A stretch of 64,000 nucleotides of DNA from Riemerella anatipestifer. Its GTDB lineage: Bacteria; Bacteroidota; Bacteroidia; Flavobacteriales; Weeksellaceae. Shown piece after piece: positions 43,922 through 52,629 of the stretch. The DNA is taken from positions 2,356,001 to 2,420,000 of the forward strand of contig NZ_CP142016.1 in the NCBI RefSeq assembly GCF_035666175.1, read 5' to 3'. Both the position numbers and the translations under genes were made by a program. Every line of letters starts with the position of its first letter. Within the stretch, counting starts at the first letter, position 1. The notes under the pieces are model-generated. The model was not told the origin of the DNA and made no database searches. It was given only the letters and a program-made list of their open reading frames with translations.

Positions 43922-44932
43922 GTGATGGATTGGTATTTGGGTAATTATTGGTATGCATTATTGATGCTTTTGTTACCATTATTGGGTTATCTTTTGTTTC
44001 GTTATTTAAAATGGAAAGAAAGGGTTAGAGGCTATTTTGCAGATGAACGCTTTCAGAGTACATTATTTGAAAAAACAAAGTGGTATCCTAAGTTTTTCTT
44101 GGTGATGTATTTTGTGGCATTTTTATTTTTAATTTTTGCGATGATGGATTTAATGGGAGGTAAAGAAGAAATTAAAGTGCAGCAAAAAATGAATAATGTA
44201 ATGTTTCTTGTAGATGTTTCTAACTCTATGAATGCTCAAGATGTTGCTCCAGATAGGCTTTCGTTAGCGAAAAATATTGTAATGTCATCTATGCAAAAAA
44301 TGACTAATGATAGAGTGGGTTTGGCTGTTTTTGCAGGAGAGGCTTTTTCGGTAATGCCATTAACTACGGATTATTTGGCGGCGGAATCTTTTGTGTCTGG
44401 TTTGGAAACTTCGGTGGTTTCTACGCAAGGGACGGATTTCTATAAAGCCATGCAGGTGGCGGTTTCTAAATTTAAGACCGTTTCCAAAGGGTCTGGCAGG
44501 ATAGTACTGATAAGTGATGGTGAAGATAATGAAGGCAATGAAGCTGCAGCGATAAAAGAAGCTCAATCTAATGGAATACAGGTTATTACCGTAGGTGTAG
44601 GTACAGAGGAAGGAGCTCCAATTCCCGAATATATTTTTGGACAATTGATGGGGTATAAGTCTAGTCTAATGGGGGAAACGGTAATTTCTAAAAGACAAAC
44701 TCAGGCTTTAATAAATATTTCTGAAAAGACGGGAGGTGTTTATATTGATGGTAATCATATAGATAAAGCAGTTAATGAGATTTTAGAAAATCTTAAAAAA
44801 CAATCTTCTACAACAGAAAGTTTTGTGAAATCTCAAACAGGAGTACATTACTATCAATACTTTTTGGCGGTGTCTTTGCTTTTATTTTTTATCATTTATT
44901 TAACAAATCCTAAGCGAAATTTTAACATTTAA
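43922..44932 (+). CDS. batB: BatB, VWA-domain membrane protein
   Basis: A 336-residue paralogue of BatA, with N-terminal helices, a VWA domain (MIDAS DVSNS after MFLV; TDFYKAM; SDGEDNEGNE) and a C-terminal helix (YYQYFLAVSLLLFFIIYL). It lies 21 bases after batA. The two probably form a heteromeric membrane complex with BatC and BatD. A TATTTTTG box at 44939-44946, just before batC, could be an internal promoter, but no -33 box accompanies it. Confidence 0.9.
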   Translation: MMDWYLGNYWYALLMLLLPLLGYLLFRYLKWKERVRGYFADERFQSTLFEKTKWYPKFFLVMYFVAFLFLIFAMMDLMGGKEEIKVQQKMNNVMFLVDVSNSMNAQDVAPDRLSLAKNIVMSSMQKMTNDRVGLAVFAGEAFSVMPLTTDYLAAESFVSGLETSVVSTQGTDFYKAMQVAVSKFKTVSKGSGRIVLISDGEDNEGNEAAAIKEAQSNGIQVITVGVGTEEGAPIPEYIFGQLMGYKSSLMGETVISKRQTQALINISEKTGGVYIDGNHIDKAVNEILENLKKQSSTTESFVKSQTGVHYYQYFLAVSLLLFFIIYLTNPKRNFNI

Positions 44933-44954
44933 AATCGTTATTTTTGCATAGTAA

Positions 44955-45716
44955 ATGACTAGGAATCTATTTATTAGTTTTTGTTTAACTTTCTTTTGTA
45001 TCTGTATCTTGCAAGGGCAGGGCAGCTACAATGTTTTGTCCTATAAGGGAAATAGAGAATATGATTCTAAAAACTATGATAAAGCTTCGTCTTACTTTTT
45101 AGAGGCTATTAAAAAGAGGCAAGACTTTGGCGGTCATTATAATTTAGGTAATACTTTGTATAAGAGAGAAATGTATTCTGAAGCAAAGGCAGAATACCAG
45201 AAAGCTTTATCTCTAGCGAAAACTAAGGAAGATAAAATGGCATCTTTGTACAACTTAGGCAATGCAGAAATGAAGGCTCAAAATTATGATAAAGCCGCTG
45301 AGTTCTACAAGAAAGCTTTACAGCAAGACCCTTACAATGAGTCTATAAGAAAGAATTATAATATTTCTAAGTTAAAACAAAAGGAGAAGAATCAATCAAA
45401 ATCGAATAATAAATCTCAAAATCAAAATTCGGAGCAAGATAAATCACAAGATAATCAGCAAAAAAAAACTGAACAAGAGTCGCCTCAAAATTCAGATAAA
45501 AATAAAGACGGTGGGGCTAATGAGAAAGATAAAGGTCAGGGTGCAGGACAGACGCCTAAACCTGATAATAACAGCTCTGAAAACAAAAGAGGAATGTCTA
45601 AGGAAGAAGAAAATAGAATTATGCAACGCTTGGAAAGTAAAGAGCGAGATGCTGCAAGAAGAATTCTTAATAAAAATTCATATATAGACCCCAAAAGTAA
45701 TGAAAAGGATTGGTAG
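44955..45716 (+). CDS. batC: BatC, tetratricopeptide-repeat protein
   Basis: A 253-residue exported TPR protein (N-terminal hydrophobic signal MTRNLFISFCLTFFCICILQG). Two to three TPR units cover residues 28-135, for example GNREYDSKNYDKASSYFLEA and YNLGNAEMKAQNYDKAAEFY. The C-terminal third is a low-complexity stretch rich in K, N, Q and S, followed by a charged helix ending in SNEKDW. The seven-base overlap with the next gene shows coupling to BatD. TPRs suggest a scaffold role for BatA/B. Confidence 0.85.
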   Translation: MTRNLFISFCLTFFCICILQGQGSYNVLSYKGNREYDSKNYDKASSYFLEAIKKRQDFGGHYNLGNTLYKREMYSEAKAEYQKALSLAKTKEDKMASLYNLGNAEMKAQNYDKAAEFYKKALQQDPYNESIRKNYNISKLKQKEKNQSKSNNKSQNQNSEQDKSQDNQQKKTEQESPQNSDKNKDGGANEKDKGQGAGQTPKPDNNSSENKRGMSKEEENRIMQRLESKERDAARRILNKNSYIDPKSNEKDW

Positions 45717-47410
45717 CTATAATGCGTAAGGAGTTTTGGAGTATATTACTGTTCTTATTGTCCGTAAAATTGTACGGGCAAGTCTCTTTTTATGCAGAAA
45801 CTAATACCAAAGAAGTCAAAGCAAATGAGCCTGTATTATTTACAATAATGCTAGAGCTTAATGGTAACGAATACAGACAAGAGTCTCTAATAAGGTTGCC
45901 CGACCTTTCAAAATTTGAAGTTTTGAGTGATGGCTCCTCCAGAAATATTTTTTTAGACCCTGATAAAAATATTATGGTAGACCAAATTGTCTATCAAATA
46001 TTGATAGTGCCTAAGAAAATAGGGAAACTAAAGATTGGAAGTGCTTTAGTAACTGTAAATGGGAAAATATATAAAACAGAGCCGTTTGAAGTATCTGTAA
46101 CGGGAAGAGAGGCATTGAGTAATAATAAAATTTCCGATGATATTCAACTAAAACTACAGGTTAAAAGTCACTCTGTTTATCAGCATCAAGGAGCGGTGGT
46201 AGAACTCAAAGCGTATGCTAAGAATATAGACTATTTTCAAAGAATCCATGATATTAAACTTCCAAAAGATGGGGATAATAGATTTTATCTTATATCAGGG
46301 AGATCAGACGATATAGAACCATTAGAAGGGAATATACTTTTGTCTCAAGTATTGGGAGTGTATGTAATGTTTCCTGAAAAATCTGGACAGGTGGAGCTAT
46401 CTAAAATTTCTGCTAAGGTAGCAGGAACGGGGAAAGATGAGATTATTTATTCTAACTCAAAAAATTCTATAAGAGTTAAGCCGTTACCAAAAGAGGCGCC
46501 TGTTGGATTCAAAAATGCAGTTGGGCAGTTTGAAATAGCATCTGATAATGTTGTAAAAGAGGTGAAAAAGGGAGTGCCGTTTTATTTTACGGTGCGTTTA
46601 AAAGGGGTAGGCAATTTGGATAGATTGCAATTTCCTTCGCTTGTGCCTAGTAAAGACTACAAGGTTTATCCTCCAAAAATTACAAAAAATATAGCTGTTA
46701 CCCAGCACGGAATGAAGGGGAGTTTAGTTGCTAAGTATTTAGTAGTGCCTAATGTACTTGGTGATATAAAACTAGAGTTGGAGCCTTTGGCTTATTTTGA
46801 CCCTAAAAAAGAATCTTATCGCACATTAGAACTTAATGAAGTGAATGTGTTGGTGGCTTCCGATAGTTTAGATAAAGCAAAAACTAACACTTTGGATAAA
46901 GTGATAGATAATACTAACTATGTCTTAGAAACGGTACAGTTACCTAAAATTAAAAATGAAACTTTTAAAAGCTCTGAAAATACCAAATGGTATCTTCTAG
47001 GAGGGTTACTGCTATTAAGTAGCTTTTTAGGTGGTTTTTTATTGAGTAAGAGATTGAAGAAAAAAGGTAATGCAGCTGATATAAAATCTGATTTGAAAGT
47101 ACAACATTACAGCATAATTGATTTTGAAGATGATTATAGAGTTCTGAGAGAATCTCTAGAGTATAAAAATTACCCAATGTTTTTTGATACTTTTGATAAA
47201 ATGAAGATAAAAGTTCAGCACTATTTTAATTCAAACAGTATCAATATTCAATCTGTGATAGAAGAGAAGAAGGGCTATTTTATAGCTGAAGAATACAGGC
47301 AATTGGTTTCTAATATAGAAATAGAAAAGTACGCTCCTGTTAAAGATGCTGAACAATTAAACGAGTTGTATTATAAAATCATCAATTTACACAACAAGAT
47401 GGTGGTGTAA
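45710..47410 (+). CDS. batD: BatD membrane protein
   Basis: A 566-residue protein: signal peptide, four Ig-like beta domains exposed to the periplasm (VSFYAETNTKEVKANEPVLF near the start; the later YLVVPNVLGDIKLELEPLAY), a transmembrane helix at about 425-445 (WYLLGGLLLLSSFLGGFLLS), and a cytoplasmic C-terminal helical part. This is the usual layout of BatD, named for Bacteroides aerotolerance. It closes the Bat operon (MoxR-DUF58-BatD-like-BatA-BatB-BatC-BatD). About 45 bases later follows a MarC gene. Confidence 0.88.
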   Translation: MVAIMRKEFWSILLFLLSVKLYGQVSFYAETNTKEVKANEPVLFTIMLELNGNEYRQESLIRLPDLSKFEVLSDGSSRNIFLDPDKNIMVDQIVYQILIVPKKIGKLKIGSALVTVNGKIYKTEPFEVSVTGREALSNNKISDDIQLKLQVKSHSVYQHQGAVVELKAYAKNIDYFQRIHDIKLPKDGDNRFYLISGRSDDIEPLEGNILLSQVLGVYVMFPEKSGQVELSKISAKVAGTGKDEIIYSNSKNSIRVKPLPKEAPVGFKNAVGQFEIASDNVVKEVKKGVPFYFTVRLKGVGNLDRLQFPSLVPSKDYKVYPPKITKNIAVTQHGMKGSLVAKYLVVPNVLGDIKLELEPLAYFDPKKESYRTLELNEVNVLVASDSLDKAKTNTLDKVIDNTNYVLETVQLPKIKNETFKSSENTKWYLLGGLLLLSSFLGGFLLSKRLKKKGNAADIKSDLKVQHYSIIDFEDDYRVLRESLEYKNYPMFFDTFDKMKIKVQHYFNSNSINIQSVIEEKKGYFIAEEYRQLVSNIEIEKYAPVKDAEQLNELYYKIINLHNKMVV

Positions 47411-47455
47411 TCATTTTTTATTCCTATTTTTGCCCCCAAAAACGTAATAATAAAG

Positions 47456-48058
47456 ATGGGATTTTTAGAAGAATTTTCGCTTAAAGAGTCAATGACGAGT
47501 TTCATGGTATTGTTTGCCGTAATAGATATTATCGGTTCTATTCCTGTTATTGTATCATTAAGGAAAAGGTTTGGTCATATAGAGTCAGAAAAGGCTTCTA
47601 TAGTATCAGGTGTTCTAATGATTTCTTTTCTTTTTATAGGAGATAAAATTTTGCAATTTATTGGGGTAGATGTTAACTCATTCGCAATAGCAGGGGCTTT
47701 AGTTATCTTTGTAATTGCTTTAGAAATGATTTTAGGAATTGAAATCCATAAGGCAGGAGAGGTTAATGCTGCTTCTATAGTTCCTATTGCGTTTCCTTTG
47801 GTCGCAGGAGCAGGTACGCTAACTACGACTCTTTCGTTAAGAGCAGAATATCATATTGTAAATATTATTATAGGTATATTACTCAATATTTTAGTGATTT
47901 ATCTTGTGCTTAAATCTGCTAACTGGCTAGAGAAAAAGCTTGGAGATGCCACACTTATGATTTTCCAAAAGGTGTTTGGGATTATATTACTAGCCATTTC
48001 TATAAAACTATTTACAGCTAATTTTGCACAACTAATAGCAAACTATATCAATATCTAA
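47456..48058 (+). CDS. MarC-family integral membrane protein
   Basis: A 200-residue protein with six hydrophobic helices. The family pattern is seen in FAVIDIIGSIPVIVSLRKR, the FAIAGALVIFVIALEMILGI helix, and AFPLVAGAGTLTTTLSLR. The MarC family was once linked to multiple antibiotic resistance but its function is uncertain. It lies after batD with its own possible promoter box (TATTTTTG at 47425-47432) and 9 bases before a small membrane protein. Confidence 0.88.
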   Translation: MGFLEEFSLKESMTSFMVLFAVIDIIGSIPVIVSLRKRFGHIESEKASIVSGVLMISFLFIGDKILQFIGVDVNSFAIAGALVIFVIALEMILGIEIHKAGEVNAASIVPIAFPLVAGAGTLTTTLSLRAEYHIVNIIIGILLNILVIYLVLKSANWLEKKLGDATLMIFQKVFGIILLAISIKLFTANFAQLIANYINI

Positions 48059-48067
48059 AAAAGAGTT

Positions 48068-48268
48068 ATGAGTATGAAACTGGTGTATAAAATATTTTTA
48101 GTGTTATTCGTTGTATTTATAGGTCTTAACCTTTATGCAATAGATTGGGAATTAGGATTTATGGATAATGAGAATACCAAATTTGTATTTTCTATTTCTG
48201 CAGCGTTGTTGGGAGTGCTTTTAGTTTTTGTACTCAATACATGGAGTAAGTTGTCTCCTAAAAAATAA
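48068..48268 (+). CDS. Small two-helix membrane protein
   Basis: A 66-residue protein with two predicted helices (LVYKIFLVLFVVFIGLNLYA and FVFSISAALLGVLLVFVLNT) linked by a short acidic loop (WELGFMDNENTK). It is co-transcribed with marC and ends before a strong terminator. No family recognised; small proteins of this kind are common beside membrane transport genes. Confidence 0.7.
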   Translation: MSMKLVYKIFLVLFVVFIGLNLYAIDWELGFMDNENTKFVFSISAALLGVLLVFVLNTWSKLSPKK

Positions 48269-48273
48269 AATAG

Positions 48274-48311
48274 AAGGAGGGCTTTTCAAAACTGAAAAGC
48301 CCTCCTTTTTT
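48274..48311. terminator. Bidirectional rho-independent terminator
   Basis: A perfect 15-bp stem (aaggagggcttttca at 48274-48288 and tgaaaagccctcctt at 48293-48307) with a 4-nt loop and T tail. It separates the MarC/small protein unit from aroB, which converges with it. Confidence 0.9.
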
Positions 48312-48313
48312 AT

Positions 48314-49357
48314 TTACTTCTCTAAGTTTCTGTAGTAATCAAGTGCAGCAATTATTTGTTTTTCATCCACTTTATAATCAAATAAGCAACTACCTATCTC
48401 ATTGATGAGTGCGAAATTAACAATGCCATTTTGGTTTTTCTTGTCATTTTTCATTAGGGTTATAATGTTGTCGTTAGAAAGCTCTTTTATAGAAATATAA
48501 GGGTAAAAACGAAGCAGTTGTTTCTCTATATTATGATAAGTTTCGTTATCTATAAGCCCTTCTGTAAGGGCAAGGTAACTTTCTGTAATCATACCTAGAG
48601 CTACGGCTTCACCGTGAGGAATAGGCTTTTCTAGTGCCATAAAAAGGCTTTCTACGGCGTGCCCTATAGTATGTCCAAAATTAAGAGTCTTTCTTACATT
48701 TTGCTCTTTAAAGTCTTTATTTACGACCTCTTGTTTTATTTTCATAGAAGTTTCTATAAAAGGAGCAATGCTTTCTGGTGTGAGTTCGGTAATGGAGCTT
48801 AGAGCGTTCCAATGTTGCCTATCAGCTATTAGACCATGCTTTAGCATTTCTGCAAAGCCACTTCTTAATTCAATGAAGGGTAATGTTTTCAAGAAATCTG
48901 TATAGACAAAAATCTGTTCAGGAAGAGCAAAAGTCCCTACGATATTTTTAAGATACTGGTGGTCTATTCCTGTTTTTCCACCTATGGAAGCATCACACAT
49001 AGAAAGGAGCGTGGTTGGGAGGTTAATAAAACTAAAACCTCTTTTGTAGGTAGAAGCGATAAAGCCACCTAAATCGCTAATAACACCACCGCCAAGGTTA
49101 ATGAGCAATGATTTTCTATCTACTTTGAAGTCTGAAAGTATCTCCCAAATTTGTACGGCTGTACCGATGTTTTTATTTTCCTCACCAGCTTCTATCTCTA
49201 CAATTTCAAAATGAATATCGGTTTGTAAATTTCCTAGAAGAGTGGGGAGGCAGTATTCGTGAATGTTTTCATCTACCAAGATGATAATTTGGCTTGGTTG
49301 GGTCTTTTCTAAAAACTGATTAAGACTACTAAAATCGGAATCTAAACGACTAATCAT
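48314..49357 (-). CDS. aroB: 3-dehydroquinate synthase
   Basis: A 347-residue cytosolic enzyme of the shikimate pathway that converts DAHP to 3-dehydroquinate using NAD+ and a divalent metal. The cofactor-binding segment is NLGGGVISDLGGFIASTYKRG at about 87-107, with LPTTLLSMCDASIGGKTGID straight after. The metal and active-site histidines are in LNFGHTIGHAVESL and IPHGEAVALGM. The length is normal. It seems to be transcribed alone. Confidence 0.95.
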   Translation of the reverse strand: MISRLDSDFSSLNQFLEKTQPSQIIILVDENIHEYCLPTLLGNLQTDIHFEIVEIEAGEENKNIGTAVQIWEILSDFKVDRKSLLINLGGGVISDLGGFIASTYKRGFSFINLPTTLLSMCDASIGGKTGIDHQYLKNIVGTFALPEQIFVYTDFLKTLPFIELRSGFAEMLKHGLIADRQHWNALSSITELTPESIAPFIETSMKIKQEVVNKDFKEQNVRKTLNFGHTIGHAVESLFMALEKPIPHGEAVALGMITESYLALTEGLIDNETYHNIEKQLLRFYPYISIKELSNDNIITLMKNDKKNQNGIVNFALINEIGSCLFDYKVDEKQIIAALDYYRNLEK

Positions 49358-49418
49358 AAGTGTTAAATTTCAGCAAAGATAACTATATTTTTGGAGTAGA
49401 TATTTTAAAATAGAGCTT

Positions 49419-49898
49419 TTAAAAAGATGATACTATCAAGTTGAAAATTCTAAAAATACCATAGTCCATAAAATTCATACTCCAAAGGATAACTAGAAAT
49501 ACTAATAGAACAATGATTCGTTGTTTCTTATCAAATCTCCTCCAATACGAAGTAATGGTATAATACAATAGAAAGATACTGGTTAGAAAGTTAATAGCTC
49601 TAAGTATGTAACTTTGTTGAATATCTTTATCACAATGAAGACTAAATGAGTTAACTATATTAAAAGCTGATAAGCTTAATACCACAATAATAATTGATAT
49701 TATTGGTACATCATCAAAGAATAATTTATGTACAACTAACAGTAAAACAGAACAGAAAAACGGTACAATCCAAATTTGTACGGCAGCTAAGTTATAAATA
49801 CGGATATAAAAATCAAGAATTCCTATTCCCCAAATAATAAAAGAAGAGAGAATTAAATTTTTAATAAAATGATAGATAAAACTGGAATTGATTTGCAT
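49419..49898 (-). CDS. Hypothetical membrane protein
   Basis: A 159-residue protein with about four hydrophobic helices (SSFIIWGIGILDFYIRIYNL, IWIVPFFCSVLLLVVHKLFF, IISIIIVVLSLSAFNIVNSF, and IIVLLVFLVILWSMNFMDYG). Codon use is very A/T-rich. I see no family. It lies 60 bases upstream of aroB on the same strand and is divergent from the proline dehydrogenase gene. A genuine gene seems likely given the regular helix spacing. Confidence 0.6.
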   Translation of the reverse strand: MQINSSFIYHFIKNLILSSFIIWGIGILDFYIRIYNLAAVQIWIVPFFCSVLLLVVHKLFFDDVPIISIIIVVLSLSAFNIVNSFSLHCDKDIQQSYILRAINFLTSIFLLYYTITSYWRRFDKKQRIIVLLVFLVILWSMNFMDYGIFRIFNLIVSSF

Positions 49899-50096
49899 TT
49901 AATTAATATGTTGTTTGTTATAGCAAAATCATTTTCATCATAGCTAAATTATAAAAATAAATTAAACTCTATTGGCTTGTTTGGAGTATTTGCTATTATC
50001 AACGATTATTTGAAAAGGAACTAAATTTTAATAAAGAAATTAGTTTTAAATCGGATAAATTAGATAAATTTGTCGTCGTATAAAAAACAACTAATA

Positions 50097-51269
50097 ATGA
50101 GTCTTTTTAACGATGCCAAAGTCGCTTTTGCAGATAAAACAACAGAACAGCTAGAGAAAGCAAAGTGGATGTTTACTATGATTAAGTTTCCACAACTGAC
50201 TAATATGGGGATAAACCTTCTTAACTTTAGTATTAAAAATAATTTTCCTTTTGTTGAGGGGATTGTTGAAAAAACATTATTCCAGCAGTTTTGTGGTGGC
50301 GTTACTAGAGAGCAAAGCCAGAAGGTAGTTAATGAGATGTATCAGCGTCATATAGGCAGCATCTTTGATTATGCTATAGAAGGTAAAGAAGAAGAACAAG
50401 CCTTTGACTATACTTGCGAAGAAATAAAACAAAATATTCTATACGCTGCGGGGAATCCTGCCATTCCTTTTGTAGTTTTTAAACCAACAGGATTTGGGAG
50501 GTTAGATTTATATGCAGAAGTTCAGGCGAAAAAAGAGCTAACAAGTTCAGAAAAAGAAGAGTGGAGCAGGGTAGTGAAACGCTACGAAGAAGTTTGTCAG
50601 TTAGCATACGACAAAGGTGTGATAGTAATGGTAGATGCCGAAGAGTCTTGGATACAAACAGCCGTAGATGATTTGGTAAACGAAATGAAATCTCGTTATA
50701 ATAAGGAGAGAGCCATTGTGTGGAATACCATTCAGATGTATAGAACAGGAAGATTGGAGTATCTAGCCGAAGACTTAGAAAGAGCCAAATCTAAAGGTTA
50801 CTACTTAGGTTATAAGTTTGTGAGAGGGGCTTATATGGAGAAAGAAAGAGAAAGAGCAGAAAAAATGGGTTACCCATCACCTATCCAGCCAACAAAACAG
50901 GCTTCTGATGATAATTATAATGCAGGGATAGATTTTGTAATGGCTAATTTAGATAAGGTTTCGGCGTTCTTTGGAACTCATAATGAGAAATCTACGGAGT
51001 TGGTAATGGATAGAATGAAAGAAAAAGGTCTGCCGAATGATTTTCAACAAATCCATTTTGGACAACTTTATGGAATGAGTGATAATATCACTTACTATCT
51101 AGGAAACCAAAAATACAATGCGTGTAAATATCTGCCTTATGGTCCAGTGAAAGATGTAGTGCCATACCTTACAAGAAGAGCCCAAGAGAATACTTCTGTG
51201 GCGGGGCAAACAGGTAGAGAGCTATCTCTAATAGAAAGAGAACTTAAAAGAAGAAAAACAGAAAGATAA
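50097..51269 (+). CDS. Proline dehydrogenase (monofunctional)
   Basis: A 390-residue FAD enzyme oxidising proline to pyrroline-5-carboxylate, passing electrons to quinone; P5C dehydrogenase is separate here. The start is ATG 50097; a TTG at 50070 lies inside the likely promoter region (TAAATTTG at 50065-50072). TIM-barrel landmarks include YLGYKFVRGAYMEKERERAE, FFGTHNEKSTELVMDRMKE, QIHFGQLYGMSDNITYYLG, and KYLPYGPVKDVVPYLTRRA at the C-terminal end. All are typical for Bacteroidetes ProDH. It stands alone before a terminator. Confidence 0.92.
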   Translation: MSLFNDAKVAFADKTTEQLEKAKWMFTMIKFPQLTNMGINLLNFSIKNNFPFVEGIVEKTLFQQFCGGVTREQSQKVVNEMYQRHIGSIFDYAIEGKEEEQAFDYTCEEIKQNILYAAGNPAIPFVVFKPTGFGRLDLYAEVQAKKELTSSEKEEWSRVVKRYEEVCQLAYDKGVIVMVDAEESWIQTAVDDLVNEMKSRYNKERAIVWNTIQMYRTGRLEYLAEDLERAKSKGYYLGYKFVRGAYMEKERERAEKMGYPSPIQPTKQASDDNYNAGIDFVMANLDKVSAFFGTHNEKSTELVMDRMKEKGLPNDFQQIHFGQLYGMSDNITYYLGNQKYNACKYLPYGPVKDVVPYLTRRAQENTSVAGQTGRELSLIERELKRRKTER

Positions 51270-51287
51270 AATCTATCTAAGATATAC

Positions 51288-51326
51288 AAAAAAGCCAAAG
51301 TAAAGCCTTTTACTTTGGCTTTTTTA
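51288..51326. terminator. Terminator after proline dehydrogenase
   Basis: A perfect 17-bp stem (aaaaaagccaaagtaaa at 51288-51304 and tttactttggctttttt at 51309-51325) with a 4-nt loop and a T run. It ends about 55 bases after the stop codon. Confidence 0.9.
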
Positions 51327-51384
51327 TTTTAGGCTAGGATTGTTAGGCCAAAGTTGCACTTGTTTCAAAAAAAGTTTTGTTTCT

Positions 51385-51416
51385 TTTGGATATTCAAAAC
51401 CTAAGGTCTATATTTG
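51385..51416 (+). promoter_or_regulatory. Promoter of the metH-metF unit
   Basis: TTTG at 51385-51388 and TATATTTG at 51409-51416 with a 20-bp spacer match the -33 and -7 boxes of Bacteroidetes. Transcription would begin near 51423, about 25 bases before the riboswitch. Confidence 0.75.
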
Positions 51417-51448
51417 TGCTGTATTTGTACCTTAACATCATCGGAAAT

Positions 51449-51547
51449 GTTATCAAGAAAGGCGGAGGGACTAGACCCTATGAAGCCTTAGCAACCCTTT
51501 CATCAAGAAAGAAGGTGCTACATTCTACCTATTTAGGGATAGATAAC
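51449..51547 (+). ncRNA. SAM-I riboswitch (S-box leader)
   Basis: The RNA aptamer has the SAM-I core ATCAAGA, AGGCGGAGGGACTAGACCCT, ATGAAGCCTTAGCAACC and GAAGGTGCTACATTC. P1 is formed by GTTATC (51449-51454) and GATAAC (51542-51547). P2 is built on the GGAGGGACTAGACCCT side with GCAACC, and the P3/P4 arms follow. It binds S-adenosylmethionine and lowers expression of the methionine genes downstream when SAM is high. The stretch from 51548 to metH at 51616 shows no clear terminator hairpin, so the expression platform is unclear. Confidence 0.9.
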
Positions 51548-51615
51548 TAAAAGATTTCTACATTACCTTTTGAGCTTTCTTTTTAACATTTCAATGATTT
51601 TTAAATTTTATTGAA

Positions 51616-52629
51616 ATGGAAACTAGCATATTTAATCAGTTCGATGCCTTGCTGCAAAAGAGGATACTTATTTTGGACGGTGCTATGGGCACTATGATAC
51701 AACGATATAACTTTACCGAAGAAGACTATCGTAGCGAACGCTTTAAAGATTGGGAGCACCCTGTTAAAGGGAATAACGACTTGTTATCCCTCACACAGCC
51801 ACAAGCGATAGAGGAGATACATCGTCTGTATTTAGACGCAGGGGCAGACATTATAGAAACCAACACCTTTTCTAGCACTACCATTGCGATGGCAGACTAC
51901 GCAATGGAGTCTTTGGTGGAAGAACTCAACTATGAATCGGCTAGAATTGCTAAAAAACTTTGTGAAGTTTACACCGAAAACAATCCTGATAAACCTCGTT
52001 TTGTGGCAGGAGCAATGGGACCTACTAACAGAACGGCGTCGTTGTCTCCAGATGTTAATGACCCAGGCTATAGGGCAATTACCTTTGAAGATTTAAGAAA
52101 AGCTTACAAGCAACAGGCAAAAGCATTATTAGAAGGTGGTGCTGATATTTTACTCGTTGAAACCATCTTTGATACGCTTAACGCCAAAGCCGCTTTGTTT
52201 GCTATTGATGAGCTGGCAGAGGAGAGAAACACCAGAATTCCTATTATGGTATCAGGTACAATCACCGATGCCTCTGGGAGAACCCTTAGCGGACAAACAG
52301 CAGAGGCTTTTCTTATTTCGGTTTCTCATTTAGACTTGCTGAGTGTAGGGCTTAATTGTGCCTTGGGAGCTAAGCAGCTCACACCTTATTTACAGGCTTT
52401 GTCAGAACATTCTAATTTTTACATTTCGGTGTATCCTAACGCGGGGTTGCCCAATGCTTTTGGAGCATACGATGAAACGGCAGAGCAAACGGCAGAGCAA
52501 GTTAAAGAGTATTTAGATAAACGGTTGGTCAATATCATTGGGGGCTGTTGTGGTACAACACCAGAGCATATTCGTGCCATTGCCGAATTGGTACAACATT
52601 ATGAACCTAGAAAACTTAATCTCGTATGA
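51616..52629 (+). CDS. metH: Methionine synthase MetH, homocysteine-binding module (N-terminal half)
   Basis: A 337-residue protein equal to the first TIM barrel of cobalamin-dependent methionine synthase. It begins [20 protein letters not shown]. Zinc-binding cysteines are seen in [11 protein letters not shown] and [10 protein letters not shown] near the end. It binds and activates homocysteine. The remaining domains are in the next gene, which starts inside its stop (ATGA overlap at 52626-52629). Such a split metH is common in Bacteroidetes. Governed by the SAM-I riboswitch 70 bases upstream. Confidence 0.93.
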   Translation: METSIFNQFDALLQKRILILDGAMGTMIQRYNFTEEDYRSERFKDWEHPVKGNNDLLSLTQPQAIEEIHRLYLDAGADIIETNTFSSTTIAMADYAMESLVEELNYESARIAKKLCEVYTENNPDKPRFVAGAMGPTNRTASLSPDVNDPGYRAITFEDLRKAYKQQAKALLEGGADILLVETIFDTLNAKAALFAIDELAEERNTRIPIMVSGTITDASGRTLSGQTAEAFLISVSHLDLLSVGLNCALGAKQLTPYLQALSEHSNFYISVYPNAGLPNAFGAYDETAEQTAEQVKEYLDKRLVNIIGGCCGTTPEHIRAIAELVQHYEPRKLNLV

